The notes below the pieces were generated by a model, which was given only the letters and a program-made list of their open reading frames with translations, searched no databases and was not told the origin of the DNA. From Methanobrevibacter sp. (lineage in GTDB: Archaea > Methanobacteriota > Methanobacteria > Methanobacteriales > Methanobacteriaceae): a stretch of DNA of 64,000 bases. The stretch's first letter is position 1, and every line of letters begins with the position of its first letter. Positions 46,201-54,623 of this stretch are shown here, one piece after another. Location: assembly GCF_017539065.1 (NCBI RefSeq), contig NZ_JAFYHP010000028.1, positions 1 to 64,000 of the forward strand, read 5' to 3'. The position numbers and the translations under genes are program-made.

Positions 46201-47934
46201 ATTGATTTGGTCAACGGTACAGGTGAAATCAAAATAGATGAGGAATTCTTCAATGCAACCGGCAAATATGGCCTTCACAATTACACCATAATCTATTCCG
46301 GTGACGGCACTCATCCTGAACTGATACGAAACGGCACATTCAATGTGGAATACCTATTCAGGGACAACATTCCAGATGAAGGTTTCCCTTTAAGCGACAT
46401 TTACAGTATTGTAATCACATTACCGGAGGATGCAAAAAACAATGCGACTTTCACTATTGGTAATGATGTCTACAACTGTCCGGTTGTAAACGGTCAGGCC
46501 ACATTGGAATTGGAAGGTTTGGACATGGGAGAATATGTTGTGGACATCAGCTATTTGGGTGATGACAGGTATCCTCAAACCACCTACAGCAAAGTTCTTA
46601 ACGTCTCATATTACGGTGTTGTCGGATACATCAAGGACGGCAGAAGAATTGTCAGTCTAAGACTTCCGGGCAATGCAATAGGCAATCTAACAATCTATAA
46701 TGACAACATGAATTCCAAATTATACACTAAGGCTTTGGTCAATGGCAGAGCTTCATTTGACTTAACTGATTTGCCTGTTGGAATTTATGATTTAAGAGCG
46801 GTCTATGAGGGTAATGACTATGATGTTAAAGCATATAACGATCACTTCAAGGTAATGCCTTATGTATACATAACTCAGGATGTGCTTATGGATGATAACG
46901 TGACCATATTCATGGATCTGGACAACTCCACAGGTTACATATTGATTGTTATGGATGGCCTTTCACCTGTCCTTCAGGAGATTGCAGACGGCAAGATAAA
47001 CTACACCTTCTCAACCAAAGGATACTCATATGGAAACCATACGGTTACATTCCAATACTTCGGAAAAAGTTTTGATGGTGAAATCTTCTATGAAGAGGAC
47101 AGCACAGGCAAACTCGTACCAATCAAATATGACTTGCGCATTTTGGGCTGTGAAGTAAATGTAAACAATGCATCAGATTCAGACAACTACCTGGAATTGC
47201 GTTTCTCACAAGATGCAAAAGGAACAGTTGAATTCTTCATCAACGGTGTAAAATATGCCGTTGTCGATATCGTTGACGGAATTGCAAGGTTAGACATCTC
47301 CAAATTCAAAAACGGAAAATATCTAATCAGTTGGGTATATTCAGGTGACTCCAAATATAAATCCACTAAAAACGATTTCTACTTGACAGTCAGCCACAAA
47401 ACCGCAAAAATCGTTGCTCCAGACTTCAAGACACTTTACACAGCAAACAAGAAATATTCCGTCAAGGTCTATGACGCCAAAGGCAAACTTGCAAGCGGCG
47501 TGAGCGTCATATTCCTGATTAACAATAAGGCATACAAGACAGTCAAAACAGATAAGAAGGGTATAGCAAGCGTTGCAATAGCGCAAAAACCTGGCACTTA
47601 TAAAATTACCGCTAAAGCTTTAGGCACAAGTGTGACCAAAAAACTGACAGTTAATCACTTATTAACTCTTAAAAAGGTTAAAGTGAAAGCTTCAGCCAAA
47701 AAACTTGTCATTAAAGTCACACTTAAGAAGGTGAACGGAAAATACTTGAAAGGCAAGAAAATAACCCTCAAGTTCAACGGCAAAAAATTCAAAGCCAAAA
47801 CCAACAAGAAGGGTGTTGCGAAATTCACAGTCAAATCAAGTGTACTTAAAAAGCTCAAAGCAGGCAAAAAGGTAAAATATCAAGCAACATATAAAAAGGA
47901 CACAGTAAAACAATCAGTAAAAGTTAAAAAATAA
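40240..47934 (+). CDS. Giant adhesin-like surface protein (about 2,564 residues)
   Basis: The ATG at 40240 gives a good signal peptide (MKIKEIVLVCILLAILTMGVVSAE); the TTG at 40228 is less likely. The body is acidic and built of many Ig-like/beta-sandwich units. One unit of about 280 residues is present twice in tandem (about 41160-41990 and 41995-42840), each with a WIS-(T/S)-HES start. Potential N-glycosylation sites are frequent. The last 170 residues are Lys-rich with two or three adhesin-type domains almost identical to the end of the next gene. It is probably exported and anchored to the pseudomurein wall through the basic tail (inference). The ligand is unknown. Confidence 0.9.
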   Translation: MKIKEIVLVCILLAILTMGVVSAEEGSDFNETLTADIDDEVSVDASLDDEMISGESGELAASSDSDVIGDDSDEIINVDTETEFSTNEDDLDEIFASVTVPEGTNGNVTFTKGNNVFFNRALSDFADDQIDGDTYNIALREDGKFLFEDFENDDMFFVTFLDEYGDKVARKVYFINLGENTISFENDDSADPDNYEEVEGGLSIFIMEMDINSPYSLIKVSKWPEGIDDDFEISLKKDDDDAIVTSWNLNSLDRDRAGYAMWNLEDLEITSDGCYSISFLFTIDGAPMEIDAGEVDIWPAEEIGPENFDCWISTHESKDNHDAEICNVWINGELHGGTFILRIEKFDGTSDEYTMDVGDEDIRWKLEDLDIIDEVGVYTINLTYVNEDNGISLAENHIFELTQFNYNTCDNVYETYPFDVIRFHDENFIEVYVNGEKCDPSGENPYRWTLADLNIKDAGEYEIAISAYDEEELVENFTYTLNVNELNDEDIYFIYDNLGVESWGLDNPVLYLIFPNDMAGKQFKMFIHDIFFELEFEEGMNWTLEDLEIDHNDDYEIRLYVENEEGEDEERASAWFNVNGIISQDSFGWWISSHESIENSGSDICNVWLRDDIGEGTIILRIERFDGAFEEYSADVDDGDIQWKMSDLEILSELGAYTINLTYVIDDKEIPLAENYGLTLTKLGNYEVCEDVHALYPFEVIRFDDAGGAYTVEVYVNGVQYLPGSSNPFKWTLEDLNIADADEYEITISTYDDDGFIENFTYTLNVDDDASNFRAFVNPFGIERSEMNGPVLYLLSPQERIGEHLIIRINENEIPIEVTSTLMGWTLDDLGIDQNGNYEVQFLDEENDELDNTEMEVNCFINIYVKTEAYNDYWDNIISLSIPYGESGLAYVIVDGEVKFTTIVRNEGWNDGYVYGWRLIHLNMTQVGVYDVEVIFFNGNYNETLYDETIEVKEFANDTYRAKFDWSNYFELFCPEGFDGETINVSIWNYEDDEIVDVVTYEINSTHLNKWNKFYFEDYDIEDIGIEIEISNFGNVEAESYSHEEDDDEADYVQHWIDAMYGQRGPGSYVAEITIPFGRDVSNATVTAKSRNFTFTRKLSDFGDYEWLYGWYTYYITYEDLDSFESIDDKDIIDFTFEFENGKDTSTWVVQKEDDWVALYKYVPSKDYENDLFDVFAGDEDDENQYSLSRPDEEFAEAKIAEIYNVTVAEINITSNGRVLKYIKLTDFEDKYEFHYDGGYYMYARAIKFGEVDWSGVEDGDMIEFTLIYDGKIMSVKQRTYCVSEDDSVYFGIYDKDELRGTVHWGDIDTPEYGQSQSDGSFIIVDVPYSCNITEGTIMIIRDDTGEVIYQKSLSEFGNISETYVINATDVDNDLIPQNVNLTFAFDYNDTQLIFGRGIRIGDNMYRHAMPYEVEEYFSVIFPDEDILVNGSDNVIRIFTTDHANHQSVPIGIGSGYFSIYVNGEKVEDLGRLIRVDGETELDVQRLVDNFGRLYIYLDDLNITKNGVYDIKIFYEVDSNTATTGIYKTELYNNNITLTSNVKANYENESVEWLTGYGVDPVLLYLDTYYGDINSTTGTITVLNSDNATILTKNIKDLTYENGRYSLRYSDFTNKNFGDKITVKYSDGNERNGETDLDVLWKDLEPEDFNTTVIADLDDYYGNFINMNIPDVINTGQIIVTVKFKNNHSSNISNMNISTNFDSNAVYTFNVADIKANYENGKFGLSLSDLEFYEVDGAYDVDVKFTGDGTSILNVANKTFDVALSEDVIITINETSRFGLELPFATVQIFEPMGAYAELYIDGVLYSHKTFEKGLITFMSSPKWTPGVHTAEIKVVNSQFEVILNQSSTAFEVLTQSEGIEVTVPEIIKENELAYITFNAPVNGTLLIRVDNGNIELFEVHEGKNLIPLGSLAYGNHTVWMLYNETLENGSIAFYNNYLYIFAGDDGHWVDLPDPLVLNDDDTIRFDLGKDATGTISLYIDGVLYKVIDLVNGTGEIKIDEEFFNATGKYGLHNYTIIYSGDGTHPELIRNGTFNVEYLFRDNIPDEGFPLSDIYSIVITLPEDAKNNATFTIGNDVYNCPVVNGQATLELEGLDMGEYVVDISYLGDDRYPQTTYSKVLNVSYYGVVGYIKDGRRIVSLRLPGNAIGNLTIYNDNMNSKLYTKALVNGRASFDLTDLPVGIYDLRAVYEGNDYDVKAYNDHFKVMPYVYITQDVLMDDNVTIFMDLDNSTGYILIVMDGLSPVLQEIADGKINYTFSTKGYSYGNHTVTFQYFGKSFDGEIFYEEDSTGKLVPIKYDLRILGCEVNVNNASDSDNYLELRFSQDAKGTVEFFINGVKYAVVDIVDGIARLDISKFKNGKYLISWVYSGDSKYKSTKNDFYLTVSHKTAKIVAPDFKTLYTANKKYSVKVYDAKGKLASGVSVIFLINNKAYKTVKTDKKGIASVAIAQKPGTYKITAKALGTSVTKKLTVNHLLTLKKVKVKASAKKLVIKVTLKKVNGKYLKGKKITLKFNGKKFKAKTNKKGVAKFTVKSSVLKKLKAGKKVKYQATYKKDTVKQSVKVKK
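47690..47934 (+). repeat. C-terminal adhesin cassette, copy 1
   Basis: The last 80 codons encode a Lys-rich domain (KVKASAKKLVIKVTLKKV to the final VKVKK). It is nearly the same in DNA and protein as 52190-52435 in the next gene. More diverged copies end the genes at 52560 and 54624. Confidence 0.8.
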
Positions 47935-47956
47935 GGATTCATTTCCTTATTTTCTT
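47930..47956 (+). terminator. Stop-codon-overlapping terminator of the giant adhesin
   Basis: AATAAGGA (47930-47937) pairs with TCCTTATT (47944-47951). The left arm includes the TAA stop. Confidence 0.65.
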
Positions 47957-47977
47957 ACTTAATTAGGGTGCGGATTT

Positions 47978-50900
47978 ATGAAATACAGGGGAATAATGTT
48001 AATAACGCTTTTATTATTAGCAATTTTAATGATAGGGGCTGTCAGTGCATCCGATGAAAACGTTACGGATACATTGACGGTTGAAGATGACTCCGATGAA
48101 ATTGAAATGGATTCGGCTGATGAAGAATTGATGGCCAGTGATGACAGTGAAATAGTTGGTGATAGTCATGTATATGGAAATACTGCAGAGGATGTTGCTA
48201 ACGAGATTAAAAATGCTCAGGAGGGAGATGTCATCTATTTAGATGGGAGATCATTTGAAGGTACATCTTATGCACTTCAAAACAGTAATATTAGAAATAT
48301 CACCATTCATGGAGGAAGTAACGAGGATAGTCCTATAATGGCAACATTCACTTTTAATGGTTGGGCTTTCTGGATGGGAGGAGCAAATTTAGACCATGTC
48401 AGATTTGTTAATATCAAATCTTCAAGTTCTTTGTTCCAATGCTCAAGCCCGGGATCAATGACCAATTGTGAATTTATAAACTGTGAATCAGTTGGGCAGT
48501 TCATATCTTGGTCGGGTGATAAAAATACTCAAACTGCTTATCCGGTTTATAATTGTACTTTTATCAATTGTCATCAAACTTATAATAGTTTTGAGGACGG
48601 TCATGGTCAATTTGCTGTCGGTTTTGGCGTTCATATTGATGGATGTAATTTTATCAATACCTCATCCGCCCATCATGGAGGGGCCATATGTATTGCTGAT
48701 GAGTCTCGTTGGGGTTATGACGAATTTCCTCCATTTGAATACCTGCCTTCAACTATAACTAACACAAATTTCATTGGCGTTACGTCCAGATGGTTTGCTG
48801 TTTATATTCATGGTCATTTTTCAGATTCTCCTTGCACAGGGTTATCTGGAAATGAAGTTGTAGAAAATTGTACATTTATTAACTGTAGCGCAACAGAAGG
48901 ATTTGGGGCCTGTCTTGGAATCGGCCATGATGATATTGTTGTTCGGAATTGCAAATTCATAAACAATACTGCCGGACAGGGAGCGGCAATAATGATTGGC
49001 GGAATTTCACATGAAGACGGTAGTTTGGGGAATTTTGCATTCAATGAGATGGGAAATGGAGGAAATAATGTATCAATTATTAACTGTACTTTTGTAAACA
49101 ACACCGTTTCCGTATATGACTGTCCTTGGATAGATTATTCTTTTATTGAACATCCTTTCACATCAAGCGGAAAGGGAGGAGCAATATATGTTGGAACAAA
49201 TTCCACTAAAATAGCCGATTGTGTTTTTGATCAAAATACCGCTTATGAGGGAGGTGCAATCGCTTTTGCACCAGATTCTTCCGTAGAGATTTTTAATTCA
49301 AATTTTACCAACAATTCCGCTTCAAATGGTGGTGCAATACATTCTAATCAAAGTACTAATGTCGACATCTCCAATTCCAAATTCCTAAGCAATGTTGCGG
49401 TCTATCGCGGAGGAGCCATTTATTCCGAAGGACATCTTAGTGTAAGATGTTCTACCTTTGATGGAAATGACATTGAATACCGGATTGCAAATGACCATAA
49501 CGGCGGAGCGGCCATCTATAACCATGGCGGAACCCTTGTTTTGGATGATGTTAATGTTACCAATAACCTTTTAAACATTGTTATTCGCGATGGGGATAAT
49601 GGAGATTTAATCGATGCGGCAATATCCACCAATGGGGATACTTTAATTAACAATTCATACATTGCAAATAACACCGGAAGCTATGGTGGGGGTGTTTTAA
49701 TATATGATGGTGCTACTTTAACAGCCACTAATTCCGTTTTTGAAGGAAACAATGCTACTTACGGCGGTGCAATTTATTGCGACGGTGCAATAGTCAATGT
49801 GGATAATTGTACATTCAATAACAATGCAGCTGTAGGATCAGGTTCATATGAGGCAGATACTCAAGGTGGTGCAATTGCGATAACATATTGGGGCTCTGCA
49901 ACTATTGTCAACTCCAGATTCAACAAAAACAGTGCCGCAGTTGGAGGTGCTGTAAGCTTTGCGGGTGTTTCAGACAGTTCAATTTCCAACTGTAATTTTA
50001 CCGAGAACTCAGGTTCTAAGGAGGGTGGAGCAATATACTCCTGGACTCAGGAAGGAAAAACAGTAACAGTTTCCGACTCTATATTTACAGATAATACTGC
50101 AAACTTTGCAAGTGCAATTTCCAATGACGGTAAAATAATATTATCTCATAATACAATCAGCGGAGGAAATACAGTACCAATTGGAAACTATTATGGTACT
50201 ATAGAATCAGAAACTTTTGTTGTTATTTTAGACAACACAACAGTCGTTACCACTTCACCAACCAATAATATAACTGCATATGTCAGTGACGATGCAGGCA
50301 ATAGGATTGTCGATAAGACTCTTGTTTTCATAGTAAACGGCGAGGAAGTCCTCACTGCTTACAACAGGAATACGGGAGTTCATACAGGAGAATATACTTT
50401 CATAAATCCCGGAACTTATGTGGTTGGTGCAAAATCATATGATGCAGAACATGTATCTGCAGGAGAACTGATGTTTGAAAGTCCGTTAAGCATGTTGCAG
50501 GATCTGATTAACAACAATACGAATGGAACAGTTGATTTGAAGTGCTCATATGCATACGTAGAATCATATGATTTGGGAAATAAAGATACAGGTATCATAA
50601 TCGATAAGGATTTAACAATAAACGGCAATGGATTGTTTATTGGCGGAGGGGATATTTCCAGAATATTCACTGTAAATTCAGGCAAAACACTTACCTTGAA
50701 CAATGTCAGCATAATCAACGGTAATGCCAATGAAGGTGCGGGGGTTTATGTAAATGAAGGTGCCACTTTACTCGTAAATTCCGTATTATTCGCCAATAAT
50801 CTCGCCGCAAACGAGGGTGGAGCAATATACCTTTGCAATAATGCTGACGGTCAGGTGAACCACTGTACTTTTTCCAGTAATAGAGCAGCGAATAACGGTG

Positions 50901-52438
50901 GGGCAATATATTCCCTGAATTATCTCTTCCCTGTTTCAAATTCCCATTTCGCAATGAATTCCGCTGTCAAGGGAAGTGCAATTTACAACTGTACTGTTGA
51001 AGGCTGTACCTTTGAAGGAAATGCTCAGCCGGAAATCTATCCAATCAAGGTTCATCCGGAGATAGAAGTCACTTTCAATCAAACGCTATACCATTACGGC
51101 CAATCAGCAGAGATTATGATCTCCCTTCCAAGCAATGCCACAGGAGTGGTCAATGTTGCCATATCCACTAAAAAAGATGGAGTCCTTTCCAATTACACAT
51201 TTTCCTTAAGTGAGGGCAGTGCATGTTTGTTTGTTCAAATTTTGCCTATTGATTTATATAATTTGACAATACAATATTCCGGCGATCCTAATTATTATGA
51301 AGGAGAATTGAATACTGCATTCAGCATACTGCCAATAATCAATATCACGGAAAAGGTTATTGCGACCAGTTACGGACAGATTACAATGGACTTTGGCAGT
51401 ATCTCAGACGACTTTGTTGACATATTCATTGACGGCAAACGCTATGCAAGTCTAATAATTGATGAGGGCATATTGAACTACACCTTCTCAACAAACAAAC
51501 TTCCAGTTGGAAACCATGCGATAACATTCAAATATGATGGAACCGCCGTTGACGAAAACCTTTTCAGTTACTGGGATTTGGCTTCAGGCAAATACAAACC
51601 AATCGAATTCACTATCGAAATATTGCCGATAAATGTAATTATCGAGCCGGAAACCAGTGAGGAATACGAATATTATGAAGCATGCGTATATGATGATGAA
51701 GGAAAGGTTGCAACTGATGCTGAAGGTACCATAGAATTCTTTGTAAACGGAGTTTCAGCGGCAGTTGTTAAAGTTGTAAACGGTATTGCGCTGCTCGACA
51801 TATCAAAATATAAAAACGGGCAATATGAAATCAGCTGGAAATATTCAGGAGATAGCAAATACAACAAATCTTCAGGCCGGTCAGTCATGAAAATCAACCG
51901 TATACCTATCAAGATTGTTGCAGGTGATTTAAGCATTGTATATACTTCAGCCAAAGTGTATTCCGTGAAAGTTTATGGGGTTACAGGCAAAATCGCAAAA
52001 GGGGCTAAAGTAATCTTTTTAATCAACAACAAGGCTCACAAAACAGTCAAGACAAATGCCAATGGAGTTGCAAATATCGCCATTTCAAAAACTCCAGGAT
52101 CATATAAGATTACCACAAAAGCTTTAGGTGCCACAGTAACTAAAAAACTCACTGTACAACATGCTTTGAGTCTCAAAACAGTAAAGGTTAAAACATCAGC
52201 CAAAAAACTGGTTATAAAAGTAACACTTAAAAAGATTGACGGCAAATACTTGAAAGGCAAAAAAATAACCCTCAAGTTCAACGGCAAGAAATTCACCGCC
52301 AAAACCAGCAAGAAGGGCGTTGCCAAATTCACAGTTAAATCAAGTGTGCTTAAAAAGCTCAAAGCAGGCAAAAAAGTGAAATACCAGGCAACCTATAAAA
52401 AGGACACAGTTAAAAAATCCGTTAAAGTTAAAAAATAA
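47978..52438 (+). CDS. Beta-helix adhesin-like surface protein (1,486 residues)
   Basis: It begins with a signal peptide (MKYRGIMLITLLLLAILMIGAVSAS). Residues of about 60-800 and 880-1030 form right-handed beta-helix repeats (INCTF, GGAIY, NNSA), of the same type as the adhesin at the left edge of the window. Ig-like domains follow, then the Lys-rich C-terminal cassette shared with the preceding gene. It has a ribosome-binding site (GGTGCGG) and its own terminator, so it can be expressed independently. Similar proteins are proposed to bind other microbes or host or plant surfaces; no catalytic residues were identified. Confidence 0.9.
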   Translation: MKYRGIMLITLLLLAILMIGAVSASDENVTDTLTVEDDSDEIEMDSADEELMASDDSEIVGDSHVYGNTAEDVANEIKNAQEGDVIYLDGRSFEGTSYALQNSNIRNITIHGGSNEDSPIMATFTFNGWAFWMGGANLDHVRFVNIKSSSSLFQCSSPGSMTNCEFINCESVGQFISWSGDKNTQTAYPVYNCTFINCHQTYNSFEDGHGQFAVGFGVHIDGCNFINTSSAHHGGAICIADESRWGYDEFPPFEYLPSTITNTNFIGVTSRWFAVYIHGHFSDSPCTGLSGNEVVENCTFINCSATEGFGACLGIGHDDIVVRNCKFINNTAGQGAAIMIGGISHEDGSLGNFAFNEMGNGGNNVSIINCTFVNNTVSVYDCPWIDYSFIEHPFTSSGKGGAIYVGTNSTKIADCVFDQNTAYEGGAIAFAPDSSVEIFNSNFTNNSASNGGAIHSNQSTNVDISNSKFLSNVAVYRGGAIYSEGHLSVRCSTFDGNDIEYRIANDHNGGAAIYNHGGTLVLDDVNVTNNLLNIVIRDGDNGDLIDAAISTNGDTLINNSYIANNTGSYGGGVLIYDGATLTATNSVFEGNNATYGGAIYCDGAIVNVDNCTFNNNAAVGSGSYEADTQGGAIAITYWGSATIVNSRFNKNSAAVGGAVSFAGVSDSSISNCNFTENSGSKEGGAIYSWTQEGKTVTVSDSIFTDNTANFASAISNDGKIILSHNTISGGNTVPIGNYYGTIESETFVVILDNTTVVTTSPTNNITAYVSDDAGNRIVDKTLVFIVNGEEVLTAYNRNTGVHTGEYTFINPGTYVVGAKSYDAEHVSAGELMFESPLSMLQDLINNNTNGTVDLKCSYAYVESYDLGNKDTGIIIDKDLTINGNGLFIGGGDISRIFTVNSGKTLTLNNVSIINGNANEGAGVYVNEGATLLVNSVLFANNLAANEGGAIYLCNNADGQVNHCTFSSNRAANNGGAIYSLNYLFPVSNSHFAMNSAVKGSAIYNCTVEGCTFEGNAQPEIYPIKVHPEIEVTFNQTLYHYGQSAEIMISLPSNATGVVNVAISTKKDGVLSNYTFSLSEGSACLFVQILPIDLYNLTIQYSGDPNYYEGELNTAFSILPIINITEKVIATSYGQITMDFGSISDDFVDIFIDGKRYASLIIDEGILNYTFSTNKLPVGNHAITFKYDGTAVDENLFSYWDLASGKYKPIEFTIEILPINVIIEPETSEEYEYYEACVYDDEGKVATDAEGTIEFFVNGVSAAVVKVVNGIALLDISKYKNGQYEISWKYSGDSKYNKSSGRSVMKINRIPIKIVAGDLSIVYTSAKVYSVKVYGVTGKIAKGAKVIFLINNKAHKTVKTNANGVANIAISKTPGSYKITTKALGATVTKKLTVQHALSLKTVKVKTSAKKLVIKVTLKKIDGKYLKGKKITLKFNGKKFTAKTSKKGVAKFTVKSSVLKKLKAGKKVKYQATYKKDTVKKSVKVKK
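52190..52435 (+). repeat. C-terminal adhesin cassette, copy 2
   Basis: Nearly identical to 47690-47934, including long exact stretches around KGKKITLKFNGKKF and SSVLKKLKAGKKVKYQATYKK. Such similarity between neighbours suggests recent duplication or gene conversion. Confidence 0.8.
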
Positions 52439-52458
52439 GGTTTTTCCTTATTTTTTCT
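52431..52458 (+). terminator. Stop-codon-overlapping terminator of the beta-helix adhesin
   Basis: AAAAATAAGG (52431-52440) and CCTTATTTTT (52446-52455) form a perfect ten-base stem with a TTTTT loop. The TAA stop is within the left arm. Confidence 0.7.
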
Positions 52459-52559
52459 TATTTTTTTGAAATTTATCATAATAGCTAGTTTTTTTCAAAA
52501 TCAATTTAAAACATCTAAATGTAAAGTTATATTTACTTATTATATAATAATATTATAAT

Positions 52560-54602
52560 ATGAAACTTAAGCTAACAATTTTGAGTATAATTATTTTAAC
52601 TATTATCTCATTGTCCTGTGTTAGCGCTGCTGACAATTCAACAGCCATAAGTGCTGATGAAAGTATCGTTTGCGACAATCCGATAAGCGTTAACACTGAT
52701 GAAAATGCTGTTCCTGATGTATCGGCTGGCGTCAGTGATGAAATCAATGTAACATTTGATGAAATGATGTGGGAGCAGAATTTAACAGATATTAATGTGG
52801 AATTGCCTGAAGATGCTTCAGGCGATTTCTGTATCAAGATTGATGATGAGGTAATCTATAACCAGACAATCACCGAAAAGTCATTCAAGGTTCCGGTCAA
52901 GCTTCCTAAACGCTTTCCGGAATTTGTCATAACTATCTATCCTCCGGTGGATTGTAGGCAGTATACGGTCAGCGCCTTCTACAACGGCATTGATTTGAAC
53001 CTTACAGCTCCATTGAAAATCATGAAGTATCCTCCGGATTACAGTCTCCTGCATTTTCCGGACGAAATAGTCCAAAACGATAATAACTATTTGATGTTGG
53101 CGTTTCCAAGATCTGCAAACGGCATCGTGGAGTTTTACATTGACGATAAACTGTTCAATAGGACTACTGTAAGGCCTACCTTCAGCTGGGACAACGCACC
53201 GTTTTCAAAGTTGTCCTTGGGCAACCATACCTTGAGGGTGCATTATCTGGGAGACAAATATTACAATGCCTTCAATAAGACATTCAATTTCACCGTAGTC
53301 AATGTTCGCATCGACATTCCAAAAGTTGTCAATATCGGTCATGATGACTGCATTTCAGTCAAAACATTGAAGAAATACACAGGAACCGTTAAGGTCTACA
53401 TTGACAATAAACTGGTTAAGACTTCAAAGACACAAAACGGAGAATACATATTGTCATTGGAGGAGTATATCAAGTACACAAACCATGAAATCAAAGTGGT
53501 CTACAGCGGAAGCGATTTCTCAAGAACCAAAACACAGTCAGTCAACATGACATATGACTTTGACGTTTGGCCTATGTATCTCACATATGGCGAGGATAGC
53601 ACCATTGAAGTCATATTGCCTGACACCCTAAACAGGAAGCTTTTGACAATCACTATAGATGGAGTGAAATATAAATTCACACAGCCTAAAAACAGCGGCA
53701 ACAACATGGCTGCAGTCGATGTATCAAAGCTCGGTGCGGGAAATCATTCAATGGTCGTCTCATTCGCAGGTGACGATAAGTTCTATTCCCTAACCAGAAC
53801 ATATAACTTCACCGTCAACTATGAGTTCATGATTCCAACCGATATAGAATATAAGGATTCATCCAAAATCTATCTTAAGCTTCCAAGCAATGCAAACGGT
53901 GCTTTGGTGGTTTATGTCGACGGCAAGCTATTCAAGTCATCCAAATTGAATAACGGATATGCGGAAGTTAAGATAGGTAAATTGGCTCCTGGAAATCATA
54001 ATATTACAGTCAAATACGATGGCAAAGACTATAATCTCAGCGATGAGCATTCAAGCGTCTATGTGGCTCCAAAGATTTCATTGACATACTTCTTCAGGGC
54101 AGGCGAGAACAAGTACATAAGCGTCGAAGTTCCGAAAGACTGCAAAGGGTATGTGATTTTCAACATCGACGGCAAAGACCATAAGGTCGCAATCAAGGAT
54201 GGAATAGCAAAATTCTCACTTAAAAAACTTAAAGTCGGCGAACATGATATTTACGTCAGCTATTATGGAAACAACGGTGTTGAGGATTTGGACAACTGGA
54301 GAGTGGTTACAGTTTCCAAGCAATTGGTCAAACTGACACTCAAAAAGGTCAAGGTCAAAAAGTCAGCCAAAAAGCTTGTTATTAAGGCAACTCTAAAAAT
54401 CAATAAAAAAGCGGTAAAAGGCAAAAAACTCACCTTCAAATTCAAAGGCAAAAAATACACAGCAAAAACCAACAAAAAAGGAATCGCAAAAATAACCATT
54501 AAGAAAAACGTGCTTAAAAAACTTAAAGTAGGCAAAAAAGTCAAATATCAAGTTAAATATGGCAAAAAAGTTGTTAAAAAAACAGCAAAAGTTAAAAAAT
54601 AA
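52560..54602 (+). CDS. Adhesin-like protein with Ig-like repeats
   Basis: A 680-residue protein with a signal peptide (MKLKLTILSIIILTIISLSCVSAA). About six Ig-like units follow, each with a (V/L)-x-(V/I)-YIDxKL strand and a G-N-H-x-(I/L)-x-V-x-Y motif, then the Lys-rich C-terminal domain. TATA-like bases lie immediately upstream and there is no ribosome-binding site, so the transcript is probably leaderless. It is likely surface-exposed like its neighbours. The gene starts 121 bases after the preceding stop. Confidence 0.88.
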   Translation: MKLKLTILSIIILTIISLSCVSAADNSTAISADESIVCDNPISVNTDENAVPDVSAGVSDEINVTFDEMMWEQNLTDINVELPEDASGDFCIKIDDEVIYNQTITEKSFKVPVKLPKRFPEFVITIYPPVDCRQYTVSAFYNGIDLNLTAPLKIMKYPPDYSLLHFPDEIVQNDNNYLMLAFPRSANGIVEFYIDDKLFNRTTVRPTFSWDNAPFSKLSLGNHTLRVHYLGDKYYNAFNKTFNFTVVNVRIDIPKVVNIGHDDCISVKTLKKYTGTVKVYIDNKLVKTSKTQNGEYILSLEEYIKYTNHEIKVVYSGSDFSRTKTQSVNMTYDFDVWPMYLTYGEDSTIEVILPDTLNRKLLTITIDGVKYKFTQPKNSGNNMAAVDVSKLGAGNHSMVVSFAGDDKFYSLTRTYNFTVNYEFMIPTDIEYKDSSKIYLKLPSNANGALVVYVDGKLFKSSKLNNGYAEVKIGKLAPGNHNITVKYDGKDYNLSDEHSSVYVAPKISLTYFFRAGENKYISVEVPKDCKGYVIFNIDGKDHKVAIKDGIAKFSLKKLKVGEHDIYVSYYGNNGVEDLDNWRVVTVSKQLVKLTLKKVKVKKSAKKLVIKATLKINKKAVKGKKLTFKFKGKKYTAKTNKKGIAKITIKKNVLKKLKVGKKVKYQVKYGKKVVKKTAKVKK

Positions 54603-54623
54603 GTTAACTTGGGAGGGAATGTT